A DNA stretch of 64,000 nucleotides from Phycisphaerales bacterium (lineage in GTDB: Bacteria; Planctomycetota; Phycisphaerae; Phycisphaerales; SM1A02): NCBI GenBank assembly GCA_022446905.1, contig JAKVBT010000005.1, positions 246,125-310,124 on the forward strand, given 5' to 3'. Shown piece by piece: positions 1-8,682 of this stretch (its first letter is position 1; each line of letters opens with the position of its first letter). Under the pieces are notes generated by a model. It was not told the DNA's origin and made no database searches. It worked only from the letters and a program-made list of their open reading frames with translations. The translations under genes were made by a program, and so were the position numbers.

Positions 1-582
1 ATGCAGGCCATTACGTCGATTCGCGCTGTGGAGATTAATGTCTCCTGTCCCAATACCGAAGGTGGTCGCACATTTGCAGAATCGCCTGATGCCCTGCGTG
101 ATCTGCTGGTCGATCTGCGGCGAGTACTCAAGAGCACTGTGATGATTGTGAAGTTGCCGCTGGACTTTGAACAGCCTTCGATTGCTGCTGAGGCGGCCAT
201 CGACGCAGGTGCAGATGCATTGACCTTGATCAACACAGTCCCTGCGATGGCGATTGATGTGCGATCGCGCCGCAGTGTGATTGGTCGCTGGTCCGGTGGG
301 AGCAGTGGTCGCGGGGTGCATCCATTGGCTGTGCGCATGGTGGCAGACGTGTATCGAGATCTTGCTGGGCCAGCAGGCGTGCCGGTGATCGGCCTCGGTG
401 GCGTTATGCGTTGGCAAGATGCAGCAGAGTTCATGCTTGCCGGGGCATCGGCAGTCGGCATGGGTACGGCGCTCTTTGTAGATCCACGGAGACCAGCCAA
501 GATCTTGCGAGGACTTCGCCGTTGGGCTGCATCGCAGGGGGTTGATCAGATCGCAGATCTCATCGGACAAGTCAAAGACTGA
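1..582 (+). CDS. pyrD: Dihydroorotate dehydrogenase, C-terminal part (cut by window start)
   Basis: Oxidises dihydroorotate to orotate in pyrimidine synthesis. The visible 193 residues cover the second half of the TIM barrel. An NVSCPN motif holds the probable catalytic Cys16. An NTVPAMAID segment follows, then the FMN-phosphate-binding end of the barrel with GVPVIGLGG and MLAGASAVGMGTA. The pattern is closest to the soluble class 1B enzyme that works with an electron-transfer partner. The first base of the window happens to be an ATG, but family length (about 300 residues) says this Met is internal and the real start lies upstream. No pyrK-like partner is visible, because only the 3' side is in view. 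Family assignment is secure; subclass is inferred. Confidence 0.9.
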   Translation: MQAITSIRAVEINVSCPNTEGGRTFAESPDALRDLLVDLRRVLKSTVMIVKLPLDFEQPSIAAEAAIDAGADALTLINTVPAMAIDVRSRRSVIGRWSGGSSGRGVHPLAVRMVADVYRDLAGPAGVPVIGLGGVMRWQDAAEFMLAGASAVGMGTALFVDPRRPAKILRGLRRWAASQGVDQIADLIGQVKD

Positions 583-622
583 CTGGGTGCAATGCCGTGG
601 TGCTGGCGATTCACCCTTTTGA

Positions 623-1876
623 TCAGATTGTCAGATGACGAACTAGATCAGAAAAACGCTCGCCACGCTCGCGGTAATCACTGAACTGATCCCAACTGGC
701 ACAGCCAGGGCTCAGCAGGAGGATGTCATTTGTTTGCATGCGCGCCAGTGCGGTCTGAACGGCCTGCTCGAGTGTGCCACAGTGCTCGGAGTCGGTTGGC
801 ATTTGAGCTGCCAATGTTGATGCCGTCTGTCCAATTAAATAGCACCCCGCCAGTGTGGGCGCCAAAGACGCAATTGCAGCCAGAGAGACGCCCTTGTCGT
901 AGCCGCCAGCAATCAAGTGGATCCGCTTTGGACACTTGAATGACTCTACGGCCAGCACTGTGGCCTCCGGAGTCGTCGACTTGGAATCGTTGAAGAAGCG
1001 TGGGTTGGGCCCACGATCAATAGCGCAAAGTCGATGTGGGAGCCCGGGGAAGAACTGCAGTGTGTTCGCCAGTGCCGTGGGCTCAGTGTCTGTCACCTTC
1101 TGGGCAATGGCAAGCGCTAAAGCCGCATTGCGTTGGTTGTGCGCTCCTGGCACAGCGAGGTCCAGAGGTGTGCGGGGCATTGCCTCTCCGCGAAGCAGCA
1201 CGTCTCCATCCTGCTGATAGCGAAAGATGGTCTCCTTGCTGTGGATGTAGTGGTCTACCGAGCCGTGCCAATCGAGGTGGTTGTCTGCAATGTTGGTGAT
1301 GGCTGCGATTGCAGGTGACCATCCAGGCCAACCATGGGCATCTGCATCAAGCCAGTGCAGCTGCGCGCTGGAGAGCTCCAGCACAATCCATGACTCGGTG
1401 GTGATGTCATCGAGTTGTCCAAGCAGACTTCCACCGATGTTGCCGCCGATCAGGGTGTGCAATCCGGCATGCTCAAGGAGGTGGTGGGTCATGGCAGCTG
1501 TTGTTGACTTGCCCGCTGTGCCTGTCAGGCCAATGCAACGCGTTCGATCGACTTGCTCAATCAGAATTCTGATTTCGGTTGTGAGCGTGCCTCCAGCAGC
1601 GAGGGTAGTCAGGAGATAGGGGTTATCCCATGGGCAGGGGACCGCTGGATTGACCACGACTGTTTCGGCCTGCTCAAAGTCGTTGTGGTGGTGCTGGCCA
1701 AATACAAACCGACAGTCGACCGCCCCGAGCGCCTCGATTGCATCCTGCAATTCATCCGCGGGGCGAAGATCCGTCACGGTGACATCGGCACCTTGTTCGC
1801 ACAGCCAGCGCGTGACACCGACGCCGCCACCAAAGGCACCCAGCCCCATGATCAACACGCGTCGGTCGGTCCACAT
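623..1876 (-). CDS. murD: UDP-N-acetylmuramoyl-L-alanine--D-glutamate ligase
   Basis: Cytoplasmic Mur ligase that adds D-glutamate to UDP-MurNAc-L-Ala in peptidoglycan synthesis. The N-terminal Rossmann part starts with VLIMGLGAFGG. The ATP P-loop GLTGTAGKSTT lies near residues 117-127. The central domain has the HNQRNAALA segment, and the C-terminal domain has NDSKSTTPEAT, AGGYDKG and SPGCASWDQF, all typical of MurD. An upstream in-frame ATG at 1909 would add 11 residues but would lie 2 bases from the divergent start at 1912. The start at 1876 (MWTDRRVL) fits the family better. The gene stands alone and not in a division-cell-wall cluster. Length (417 residues) is slightly short but complete. 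Confidence 0.95.
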   Translation of the reverse strand: MWTDRRVLIMGLGAFGGGVGVTRWLCEQGADVTVTDLRPADELQDAIEALGAVDCRFVFGQHHHNDFEQAETVVVNPAVPCPWDNPYLLTTLAAGGTLTTEIRILIEQVDRTRCIGLTGTAGKSTTAAMTHHLLEHAGLHTLIGGNIGGSLLGQLDDITTESWIVLELSSAQLHWLDADAHGWPGWSPAIAAITNIADNHLDWHGSVDHYIHSKETIFRYQQDGDVLLRGEAMPRTPLDLAVPGAHNQRNAALALAIAQKVTDTEPTALANTLQFFPGLPHRLCAIDRGPNPRFFNDSKSTTPEATVLAVESFKCPKRIHLIAGGYDKGVSLAAIASLAPTLAGCYLIGQTASTLAAQMPTDSEHCGTLEQAVQTALARMQTNDILLLSPGCASWDQFSDYRERGERFSDLVRHLTI

Positions 1877-1911
1877 CGTCACGGACCGATGGTACGTACC
1901 ATGGCGCATCG

Positions 1912-2607
1912 ATGAGTAATCCGATACACGATGACCCTGTTGTTCAGACGCCTCCTGCCCGGGGCCGGCTCTCGCCGCTGGCTGTGGTGGCGGTGGTCCT
2001 CGCGGCGGTCCCGATGTGCGTACCGGTGAATTTCCTAGGCTTCATCTTCGGCGTGGTCGCCTTTCGCCGTATCCGTCTGGCTGGGGGCACGATGCGGGGT
2101 GCTGGTGCAGCGCGGGCTGCGATGGTGCTTGGTGCTGTGACGACTCTCGGCGGAAGTTGGGGGTGGATGGCGCTTCAAGAGTGGCAGGAGTCGATGACTA
2201 TGGAGGTGGCCGCGACCACCGCCAACGGGTTTGTGTTGGCTGCAGCATCGCATGATTCTTCCAAAGCCTTGACGTGGTGGTCTCCGCAGACCGATCTGCC
2301 CAGCCTTGAAGACATTTCAGCTTTTGGGAAGACCCTCACTGCAGCCGGTGCGGTATCTCATGTCACCGTCAATGCAGTGACACCAGCAATGGATGGTGAT
2401 TTCTTCCGTCCCACGATGTCACTTTGGTTGACAATTGCATGCAGTAATGGGCACAGTTGGCGCGGCTCAGCGAGGCTGGACCTGCTTGCCCAAAACGGTG
2501 AATTCACCCCGCGTGGTGGTTTGCGGTGGATTGAAATCGAATTGCCAGAAGGCACCATCTCTGTCGGTCAGCAGCCTGCGGAGACAGAGGCGAACGCAGG
2601 AACATGA
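1912..2607 (+). CDS. DUF4190-type membrane protein
   Basis: A 231-residue protein with two hydrophobic helices near residues 22-50 and 66-90, joined by a short basic loop (FRRIRLAGG). This resembles the DUF4190 module, a two-helix domain with no assigned activity. The rest is a soluble domain of about 140 residues that I do not recognise and that probably faces the periplasm. The stop overlaps the next start by 4 bases (ATGA), and the next gene has the same architecture, so the two look like diverged duplicates. Both sit directly in front of the mlaF-like gene in one transcriptional direction, which suggests a link to the lipid transporter, but nothing in the protein proves this. Confidence 0.7.
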   Translation: MSNPIHDDPVVQTPPARGRLSPLAVVAVVLAAVPMCVPVNFLGFIFGVVAFRRIRLAGGTMRGAGAARAAMVLGAVTTLGGSWGWMALQEWQESMTMEVAATTANGFVLAAASHDSSKALTWWSPQTDLPSLEDISAFGKTLTAAGAVSHVTVNAVTPAMDGDFFRPTMSLWLTIACSNGHSWRGSARLDLLAQNGEFTPRGGLRWIEIELPEGTISVGQQPAETEANAGT

Positions 2608-3266
2608 GCCATCTGCAAGAGCATGCTGCGACGCCGGCAAGACTGAGTGGTTGGTCCATTGTGTCGATCGTATTGGCCATCGGTTTGTGTCCGGTGGTCA
2701 CGATTGTGGCCATTCCGGCTGGACTGCTGGCGCTCCGTGATGTGCGGCTGCACGGTCGGCGCGGTCGTCGCCTTGCCATCGTCGCCATGGTGCTGGCTTG
2801 TCTGATGACGCCAGTCACGAGTCTGGCCATGTGGTGGTGGGACAGCCATGTACGGCAACCGCTGATGCAAGGTCCCCTAGAGCCATTGCAGGCTGGTCAG
2901 CACGGGGATATCGATGCCTTTCTAGCAGGCCTGGGCTACGCCGCTGATGCAGACCATCGCCGAACTGCTGGTGAGTTTCTGAACCAGCTGACGCGATCCA
3001 TGGGGGGCGTGCAATCGATGCGGATTGCGGAGGCCACCGATTCTGATGGTCAAAACGCCGCGAATCCTGAAGTATCAAGCGATGCTTGGGAAGTCTGGGT
3101 ACCGTACGACGCGATGTTCCAGAATGGCGCTGCCAGATTGCACGCACGATTTCTCCTGAGCACACCGACGCAGGGGTGGGTTACGCACTTCAATGCGTTG
3201 ACGGTCGAACGCACGGCTGAAGACAGTTTGATTTGGCCGCCGGATCAGGAGGGGGTCCATGAGTAG
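2604..3266 (+). CDS. DUF4190-type membrane protein, paralogue
   Basis: A 220-residue protein with the same plan as its upstream neighbour: a short polar N-terminus, two hydrophobic helices (about residues 14-38 and 52-75) separated by a basic loop (LHGRRGRRLA), then a soluble domain. Sequence identity outside the helices looks low by eye. The gene overlaps the previous one by 4 bases and the following mlaF-like gene by 8 bases, so all three are likely co-translated. The role is unknown. Context suggests an accessory part of the MCE lipid-transport machinery or a membrane-stress protein. Confidence 0.7.
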   Translation: MSHLQEHAATPARLSGWSIVSIVLAIGLCPVVTIVAIPAGLLALRDVRLHGRRGRRLAIVAMVLACLMTPVTSLAMWWWDSHVRQPLMQGPLEPLQAGQHGDIDAFLAGLGYAADADHRRTAGEFLNQLTRSMGGVQSMRIAEATDSDGQNAANPEVSSDAWEVWVPYDAMFQNGAARLHARFLLSTPTQGWVTHFNALTVERTAEDSLIWPPDQEGVHE

Positions 3267-4209
3267 CGATCAGGTGGTCATCCGTGTCCGTGATCTTGTC
3301 AAACGTTTCGGCACGCAGACTGTTCTTGACGGTGTCAATGTTGAAGTCCGCCGTGGAGAGATGCTTGTGATCATGGGTGGCAGTGGCTGTGGGAAGTCGA
3401 CCTTGCTTCGCCATATGGTTGGTAGTTTGCATCCATGCTCTGGGTCAGTTGAGGTGTTTGGCCAGACGCTCAACAACTTGGATGAGGCTGCGCTCAATGA
3501 TGTTCGCAAACGGTTTGGCATTTTGTTTCAGTCCGGTGCGCTGTTTAATTCGATGACCGTTGCAGAGAACGTCGGCCTGATTCTTGAGGAACACACAGAT
3601 CTCGATCATTCCATTATTGACATGATGGTGAAGATCAAATTAGAACTGGTATCACTGCGTGAAGCTGCTGAAAAGTACCCGGCGCAGATCAGTGGTGGCA
3701 TGAAGAAGCGTGCTGGGCTTGCCCGCGCATTGGCCCTTGACCCAGAAATTCTTTTCTACGATGAGCCAAGTGCTGGACTAGATCCGGTGACTTCTGCAGC
3801 CATCGACCAACTCATGATTGATCTGACGGCCAAACTCGGGGTGGCCAGTGTGGTGGTCACGCACGAAATGGACTCGGCATTTGCTATTGCCGATCGCATG
3901 GTGATGTTGCATCTCGGGCGTGTGTTGCTTGATGCTCCGCGTCAGAAGTTTGAGGAACTGCGAGACTGGCCGGAAGCGAGCACCGGCGAGTTGTCAGAAG
4001 ATGAACGTTTGATTCGACAGTTTCTAAGAGGGGATGCGCAGGGGCCATTGACTGATGTTGAGCATGGAACAGAGAATGCCTATGCGGTTGATCTGCTTGG
4101 GGTTGACAACAGTCGGTTGACTGGAGGCCGTAGTGTTCAGTCGACACGGAGCGCCAAGGGTAGTGGACTCAAGGGAATGTGGACCAGCCTGTTCGGCAAT
4201 CAGGGTTGA
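3259..4209 (+). CDS. mlaF: MlaF-like ABC transporter ATP-binding protein
   Basis: ATPase of an MCE-type phospholipid transporter acting at the inner membrane. Walker A is GGSGCGKST (about residues 35-43). The Q-loop region reads FQSGALFNSMTV, a signature of the MlaF/Mkl/Ttg2A branch. The ABC signature is ISGGMKKRAGLARAL, Walker B is EILFYDEPSAGLDP, and the switch His is in VVTHEM. The C-terminus runs about 50 residues past the usual end and is low in complexity. A strong ribosome site (AGGAGG) precedes the ATG, which overlaps the upstream gene. The MCE gene follows after 18 bases. No mlaE permease gene lies beside it, which is unusual. Confidence 0.92.
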   Translation: MSSDQVVIRVRDLVKRFGTQTVLDGVNVEVRRGEMLVIMGGSGCGKSTLLRHMVGSLHPCSGSVEVFGQTLNNLDEAALNDVRKRFGILFQSGALFNSMTVAENVGLILEEHTDLDHSIIDMMVKIKLELVSLREAAEKYPAQISGGMKKRAGLARALALDPEILFYDEPSAGLDPVTSAAIDQLMIDLTAKLGVASVVVTHEMDSAFAIADRMVMLHLGRVLLDAPRQKFEELRDWPEASTGELSEDERLIRQFLRGDAQGPLTDVEHGTENAYAVDLLGVDNSRLTGGRSVQSTRSAKGSGLKGMWTSLFGNQG

Positions 4210-4227
4210 CAGAGGAGCACAGCAAGA

Positions 4228-5532
4228 ATGACCACAGCAACACAGCGGGAAAACAACGTCAAGGCAGGGATCTTCGTCCTGATTGCGCTGGCGGTGGGGA
4301 TCACTGTCATCTTCATTCTGGGTGATCTCTGGAACAAGTTCTTCGGTCCACCGGCCAACACTTATCACGTGTCATTTACAGTAGTGGATGGTGTTGGCTA
4401 CCTTGGCACTGGAAGTGTTGTTCGAGTTGGGGGCATCGATGTCGGTTTTGTTGAGTCGGTGACCTTGGATACTGGCCAGAACCCCATTGAAGGTGTTGAT
4501 GTGGTGTTCACTGTGCCAAGTGATGTGGCGCTGTACTCCAATGCCTCCGTGTCCGTTGTCAGTGGCTTGATCAGTTCAGAGTCGGCCATTTCAATCTCAT
4601 CAGTCGGTTGGGATGAAGCGGTTCGGCCAACTGGTGCATCAGGGCAAGCGGGGACCCGTTTAGCCAATGGCGACTCCCTTATTGGCACATCTGCGGGGGG
4701 CATGCTCGGTTCTATGCTTGGCGTAGAAGCAAGTGCCAGATTGACTGAGATTCTTAATTCAGTCGCAGACATCTCCGGTCGGCTGAGGGTCGATGGCGCT
4801 CTACTGGATTGGGCGCTCGGACAGGGGCCAGCCGAGGACGTTACCACGTCAATTGCAGAACTTGAGGCTCTGTTTGGGCGCTTGCGGGTCGATTGGGAGG
4901 GCGAAGATGGTCATGGGGGCTGGTCCAAGGACATCTCGGAAGTCATGGACAAGGCTGAGGAGTTTGCTCGTATCGTTGAGACAGTCGACGCCTTTGTGGC
5001 CGAAAATGAGGCGGCGTTCAACTCAATTGTTGCCAATGCCAATGCAACGATGCACGTCATCCGATCGGAGTCGGTGCCTCAACTCAACACTATGCTTCAG
5101 CAGGGTGAGGAGGCCATCCTGGATGCTCGAAAGGCGCTTGGGGAAATCAATGCGCACTTGCCGCTCTGGTCGGATCGCATCGGAACGCTGCTGGCAGATC
5201 TCAATCTAGCTGGTCAGCAGTTGGATCTCTTATTGCAAGAGGTCCGCAATGCCCCATGGAGACTGCTGTATCAGCCAAGTGAGCAGGCCGTTTCCAATGA
5301 GTTGCTGTATGAGGCATCACGCAACTTCTTGTTTGGCGCGGCCGATTTGAAATCAGCATCAGCGAGTTTGGATCGTGTACTCAAGGCTGGTGGTGCCGAA
5401 CTTCCAGCAGATGATCGCGCTCTTCAGGTGGTCCGAGATAATCTCGCGGAAGCGGTTGCCCGCTATGAGCAGGCACAGCGTCAACTCGCAGACATTCTCC
5501 ACGGCAATACGACACCACCGACGACTCCGTGA
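4228..5532 (+). CDS. MCE domain (MlaD-like) protein
   Basis: Substrate-binding subunit of an MCE lipid transporter, anchored in the inner membrane by one N-terminal helix (about residues 12-33) with the rest in the periplasm. The MCE domain follows at about residues 45-125, with the typical run GVGYLGTGSVVRVGGIDVG. After it comes a long helical, coiled-coil-like tail of about 280 residues, making the 434-residue protein much longer than E. coli MlaD and more like the long-tailed MCE proteins that form tubes or needles. The ribosome site GAGGAG precedes the ATG. The stop overlaps the next gene's GTG start by 4 bases. Confidence 0.88.
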   Translation: MTTATQRENNVKAGIFVLIALAVGITVIFILGDLWNKFFGPPANTYHVSFTVVDGVGYLGTGSVVRVGGIDVGFVESVTLDTGQNPIEGVDVVFTVPSDVALYSNASVSVVSGLISSESAISISSVGWDEAVRPTGASGQAGTRLANGDSLIGTSAGGMLGSMLGVEASARLTEILNSVADISGRLRVDGALLDWALGQGPAEDVTTSIAELEALFGRLRVDWEGEDGHGGWSKDISEVMDKAEEFARIVETVDAFVAENEAAFNSIVANANATMHVIRSESVPQLNTMLQQGEEAILDARKALGEINAHLPLWSDRIGTLLADLNLAGQQLDLLLQEVRNAPWRLLYQPSEQAVSNELLYEASRNFLFGAADLKSASASLDRVLKAGGAELPADDRALQVVRDNLAEAVARYEQAQRQLADILHGNTTPPTTP

Positions 5533-6359
5533 CCCGTATCGAGGTCATCAATTGCGAGGACGACCCACGTGTTGAGGTCTTTCGCGATGTCCGCGACCGC
5601 GATCTTCGTGGTCGTGACGGCATCTTTATGGCGGAGTCGGAAATGGTGGTTCGACGCCTACTCCGTACGCCAGCGGCAGTGCACAGCCTGCTGCTCTGCC
5701 CGGAACGGCGGGCACGTATGCGTGATGTGCTCGATGGGCTTCCGCCTGAGATACCAATCTACGAAGCTCCAATTGAATTGATGGAGTCTATTGCCGGCTT
5801 TCATATTCACCGCGGTGTACTGGCGGCAGGGCGACGACCCTTGGAGTCGCACGTGGTCATTGACCGACTTTTCGATTGTTTGCCAACTGAAGGTAATGGC
5901 CGTGTGCTTGCAGCTTCTGGAATCAACAATGTCGACAACATGGGAGGTCTTTTCCGTACCGCGGCCGCATTGAGCGTATGTGGGGTGCTGCTTGGGGATC
6001 GCTGTTGTGATCCCCTGTATCGAAAGGCGATCCGCGTCTCGATGGGGCATGTCCTTTCAGTTCCCTGGGCAGTTCATGATCCGCTCATTGAGGGTTTGCA
6101 GGAATTCCGCTCGCGCGGGTGGACGCTGGTCGCTGCAGAGACCGGCGTCGATGCGCTCCCCGTTGCGCAATGGAACCCGCCGCCCCGCATGGTTCTGGTG
6201 GTCGGCGCAGAGGGGCCTGGGCTTACGCAGGATGTGTTGGACCTCTGCGACCAGAGGATTGAGATTCCGATGGCAAAGGGCGTTCCATCACTGAACGTCG
6301 TGGTGGCTGCAGGCATTCTGCTGGCGCATGGTCCAATTGGGTCGATCAATCCGCGTTGA
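5529..6359 (+). CDS. TrmH/SpoU family RNA 2'-O-methyltransferase
   Basis: SPOUT-fold enzyme that uses S-adenosylmethionine to methylate a ribose 2'-OH in rRNA or tRNA. The three family motifs are present: motif 1 NNVDNMGGLFRTAA, motif 2 VVGAEGPGL, and motif 3 IPMAKGVPSLNVVVAAGI in the knot. An N-terminal part of about 110 residues probably forms the substrate-binding L30-like domain. The start is a GTG overlapping the MCE gene stop (GTGA). The 3' end overlaps the end of convergent murA by 14 bases. The target nucleotide cannot be read from sequence. Confidence 0.88.
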   Translation: MTRIEVINCEDDPRVEVFRDVRDRDLRGRDGIFMAESEMVVRRLLRTPAAVHSLLLCPERRARMRDVLDGLPPEIPIYEAPIELMESIAGFHIHRGVLAAGRRPLESHVVIDRLFDCLPTEGNGRVLAASGINNVDNMGGLFRTAAALSVCGVLLGDRCCDPLYRKAIRVSMGHVLSVPWAVHDPLIEGLQEFRSRGWTLVAAETGVDALPVAQWNPPPRMVLVVGAEGPGLTQDVLDLCDQRIEIPMAKGVPSLNVVVAAGILLAHGPIGSINPR

Positions 6360-7632
6360 AACGCTCGATGCCTGCGCCGAGGGCATTGAGTTGTGCTTCC
6401 AGTCGAACATACCCGCGATCGAGGTGATAGACGCGATGCACGATGGTCTCGCCGCGGGCTGCCATGCCTGCAAGGATCAGAGCTGCAGAGCCCCTGAGAT
6501 CGCCAGCCATGACCGGAGCGCCGATGAGTTGACAGCCACCCTGCACGACGACGGTTGGACCGTTTCGGATCAGTTTGGCACCCATGCGTGTCAATTCAGA
6601 GACGTGAAGAAAACGATCCGGGTAGATTCGTTCAGTCACGATGCTGTTGCCTTCAGCCATGCAGAGCAAAGCCATCAGTTGAGCCTGCAAATCAGTTGGG
6701 TATCCCGGATAGGGTTGGGTGGTAAAGAGCACCGGCTGCAAGCGTCGCGCGCTGGTGACCCGGACGTCACATCGTGCGGGATGTTGGCTGTCATCGGTTC
6801 GTTCAACTTGGACTCCGGCCAGCGACAGGCGATCAAGAACAGCCAAAAGGTGGTCATGTGGGAAGTTGGTTAGTTGCACGTCGCCGTTGGTCATGGCCGC
6901 TGCCATGGCAAGTGTGCCTGCGACAATACGGTCTGGAATGATGGTCATATCTGCATCGCCAAGTTCACTGACACCGTGAATCTCGATGCGGGGGCTGCCA
7001 GCGCCCCGGATGTCACCACCCATGGCGTTAATGAGGTCAGCTACGCAAGCGACTTCAGGCTCGCAGGCGGCCGATTCAATGATGGTTGTTCCTTCGGCCA
7101 GGGCGGCAGCACACATGACATTGGCTGTGCCAAGCACAGTGGAGCCAAACGGCCCGCCGAGAAAGATCGTCGTGCCTCGAAGTCGGTCGGCACGAGCGAC
7201 GATGTCACCGCCGTCAAGTTCGATGGTCGCGCCAAGTGCTTCAAGGCCGCGCAGGTGCAGATCAACCGGGCGGTCACCAATCGCGCAGCCCCCGGGCATG
7301 GACACGCGGGCTTCGCCGCGAGCAGCCAGCAATGGCCCAAGAACGCAGATACTCGCGCGCATCGTCCGTACGATGTCATATCGAGCATGATTGCTGGTGG
7401 GATCAGTCGTTCGAATAGTGACGTCACGATCGTCTGTATCAACTGAACAGCCGATCTCCGCAAGTAGCCGCTGCATGTTGGAGATGTCCGAAAGTGGGGG
7501 GACATCACGAAGTCGAACAGTGCCCTGAGACAAAATGGCAGCCGCCATAGCTGGTAGCGATGCATTCTTAGATCCATCGACCGAGGTTGTTCCAGAGAGT
7601 CGAACGCCGCCCTGAACCCGAAGTGCATCCAT
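6346..7632 (-). CDS. murA: UDP-N-acetylglucosamine 1-carboxyvinyltransferase
   Basis: First committed step of peptidoglycan synthesis: transfers enolpyruvate from PEP to UDP-GlcNAc in the cytoplasm. The N-terminus has the SKNA motif (Lys21-region), and the catalytic Cys116 sits in MPGGCAIGDRPVDLH. Because Cys and not Asp is present, the enzyme is predicted to be fosfomycin-sensitive. Other family marks are YPGYPTDLQAQLMAL and the closing arrangement around RGSAALILAG. At 428 residues it is full length. A ribosome site GAGGAG precedes the ATG. It is not beside the other mur gene of the window, and its tail overlaps the convergent methyltransferase gene. Confidence 0.96.
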   Translation of the reverse strand: MDALRVQGGVRLSGTTSVDGSKNASLPAMAAAILSQGTVRLRDVPPLSDISNMQRLLAEIGCSVDTDDRDVTIRTTDPTSNHARYDIVRTMRASICVLGPLLAARGEARVSMPGGCAIGDRPVDLHLRGLEALGATIELDGGDIVARADRLRGTTIFLGGPFGSTVLGTANVMCAAALAEGTTIIESAACEPEVACVADLINAMGGDIRGAGSPRIEIHGVSELGDADMTIIPDRIVAGTLAMAAAMTNGDVQLTNFPHDHLLAVLDRLSLAGVQVERTDDSQHPARCDVRVTSARRLQPVLFTTQPYPGYPTDLQAQLMALLCMAEGNSIVTERIYPDRFLHVSELTRMGAKLIRNGPTVVVQGGCQLIGAPVMAGDLRGSAALILAGMAARGETIVHRVYHLDRGYVRLEAQLNALGAGIERFNAD

Positions 7633-7761
7633 GCCTGAGATCTCTCCTCACCGTCTGTTTCGGGGTATCCGTGCCAAACGGTACAGGCTGCGGCCGGTCG
7701 GCGTCTGATTTTCACATCGTCATTTCATGATGGCCCTCGAGAATCGTAGTGTCTATTGAAT

Positions 7762-7773
7762 GTCCATATGGAC
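7762..7773. promoter_or_regulatory. 12-bp perfect palindrome upstream of fibro-slime gene
   Basis: GTCCATATGGAC is a perfect 6+6 palindrome, 16 bases before the start of the fibro-slime gene and just upstream of its ribosome site (GGAG). It could be a protein-binding site or chance; no second copy was noticed in the window. Confidence 0.3.
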
Positions 7774-7789
7774 CTGATGGAGCCCTGTT

Positions 7790-8677
7790 ATGACCGCACG
7801 ATCAATCCCTATTCGCCTGCTGAGCCTCCTCGCCGCTGCTAGTCTTGGTCTGACCACGCCGCTGGCCGTCGGAGATTCTCCGGAAACCATTGAACTGACC
7901 GGGACCGTCCGGGACTTCAAGGAGCGACAGACCAACGGTGGGCACAAAGACTTTGAGAAAAGGCCAAGGCGAGGCTTCGCCCAGTATTGCGGAATGATTG
8001 ATCAGGTTCTGGGGGAGGACGGCCGGCCGGCCTGGGCTGGAAATGGACGCAAGGTGCATGCCCAGGCCAAGGACAGCAGCAACAACCCCATTTGCTGGAC
8101 CATGTATGACCCCGCTGTAGGCGACACGAACATCAGCTACGGCCCGTGGTGCAATGGTGGTATCCGTTCGCAGTGGTCCTTCTGGTCCTGGTATCGGGAT
8201 GTACCAGGGACCAACCTCTCTAAGCCGCTATCACTGACATTCCAAAGGCAGGGAGATGGAAGTTATGTCTTTGACGATTCCACAGACCCTGTGTACTCGT
8301 CACGCAATGGCTTCTTCCCGATTGACAACGAACTGTTTGGCAACAGTGGGGGTCAGCCAGACCACAACTTCCACTTCACTTTTGAACTGCATACAGAATT
8401 TACGTACGACGCTGCTGGCGGCAACTACTTCCAATTTCTCGGAGACGATGACGTTTGGGTATTTGTCGACGGTCAATTGGTCATTGATCTCGGGGGCGTC
8501 CACGGAGCAACTGAGCAGTACATCGACCTCAATCGACTTGATCTCAATGATGGTGAGACCTATACCCTTGACTTCTTCTTCGCAGAGCGTCACCGCACTC
8601 AGTCGAATTTCCGTATTCAGACGAATCTGGAACTGCAGGTTGCAGGCATTCCGTCCATGACGGCCGCCTTTGACTGA
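7790..8677 (+). CDS. Secreted fibro-slime domain protein
   Basis: Exported protein with a Sec signal peptide (about residues 1-27, hydrophobic core LLSLLAAASLGL, ending at AVGDS). The rest matches the fibro-slime domain pattern known from slime-mould sheath proteins and bacterial surface proteins. It opens with ELTGTVRDFKE and has the core NYFQFLGDDDVWVFVDGQLVIDLGG followed by HGA, EQYIDL and a closing FFFAERH segment. That core is also the mark of PA14-like calcium- and sugar-binding beta domains. No C-terminal sorting tail is visible, so the product is probably released or loosely bound. It is flanked by murA (divergent) and the FNR gene (convergent, 5-base gap) and looks monocistronic. Confidence 0.82.
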   Translation: MTARSIPIRLLSLLAAASLGLTTPLAVGDSPETIELTGTVRDFKERQTNGGHKDFEKRPRRGFAQYCGMIDQVLGEDGRPAWAGNGRKVHAQAKDSSNNPICWTMYDPAVGDTNISYGPWCNGGIRSQWSFWSWYRDVPGTNLSKPLSLTFQRQGDGSYVFDDSTDPVYSSRNGFFPIDNELFGNSGGQPDHNFHFTFELHTEFTYDAAGGNYFQFLGDDDVWVFVDGQLVIDLGGVHGATEQYIDLNRLDLNDGETYTLDFFFAERHRTQSNFRIQTNLELQVAGIPSMTAAFD

Positions 8678-8682
8678 TTCAG

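Noticed and set aside
6874-7446. A long plus-strand frame of 190 codons and a minus-strand one at 7041-7715
   Set aside because: Both overlap murA, whose motifs are complete; neither shows a known domain.
623-7632. murD and murA as parts of a division-cell-wall cluster
   Set aside because: They are separated by unrelated genes on the other strand, and no other dcw gene is present.
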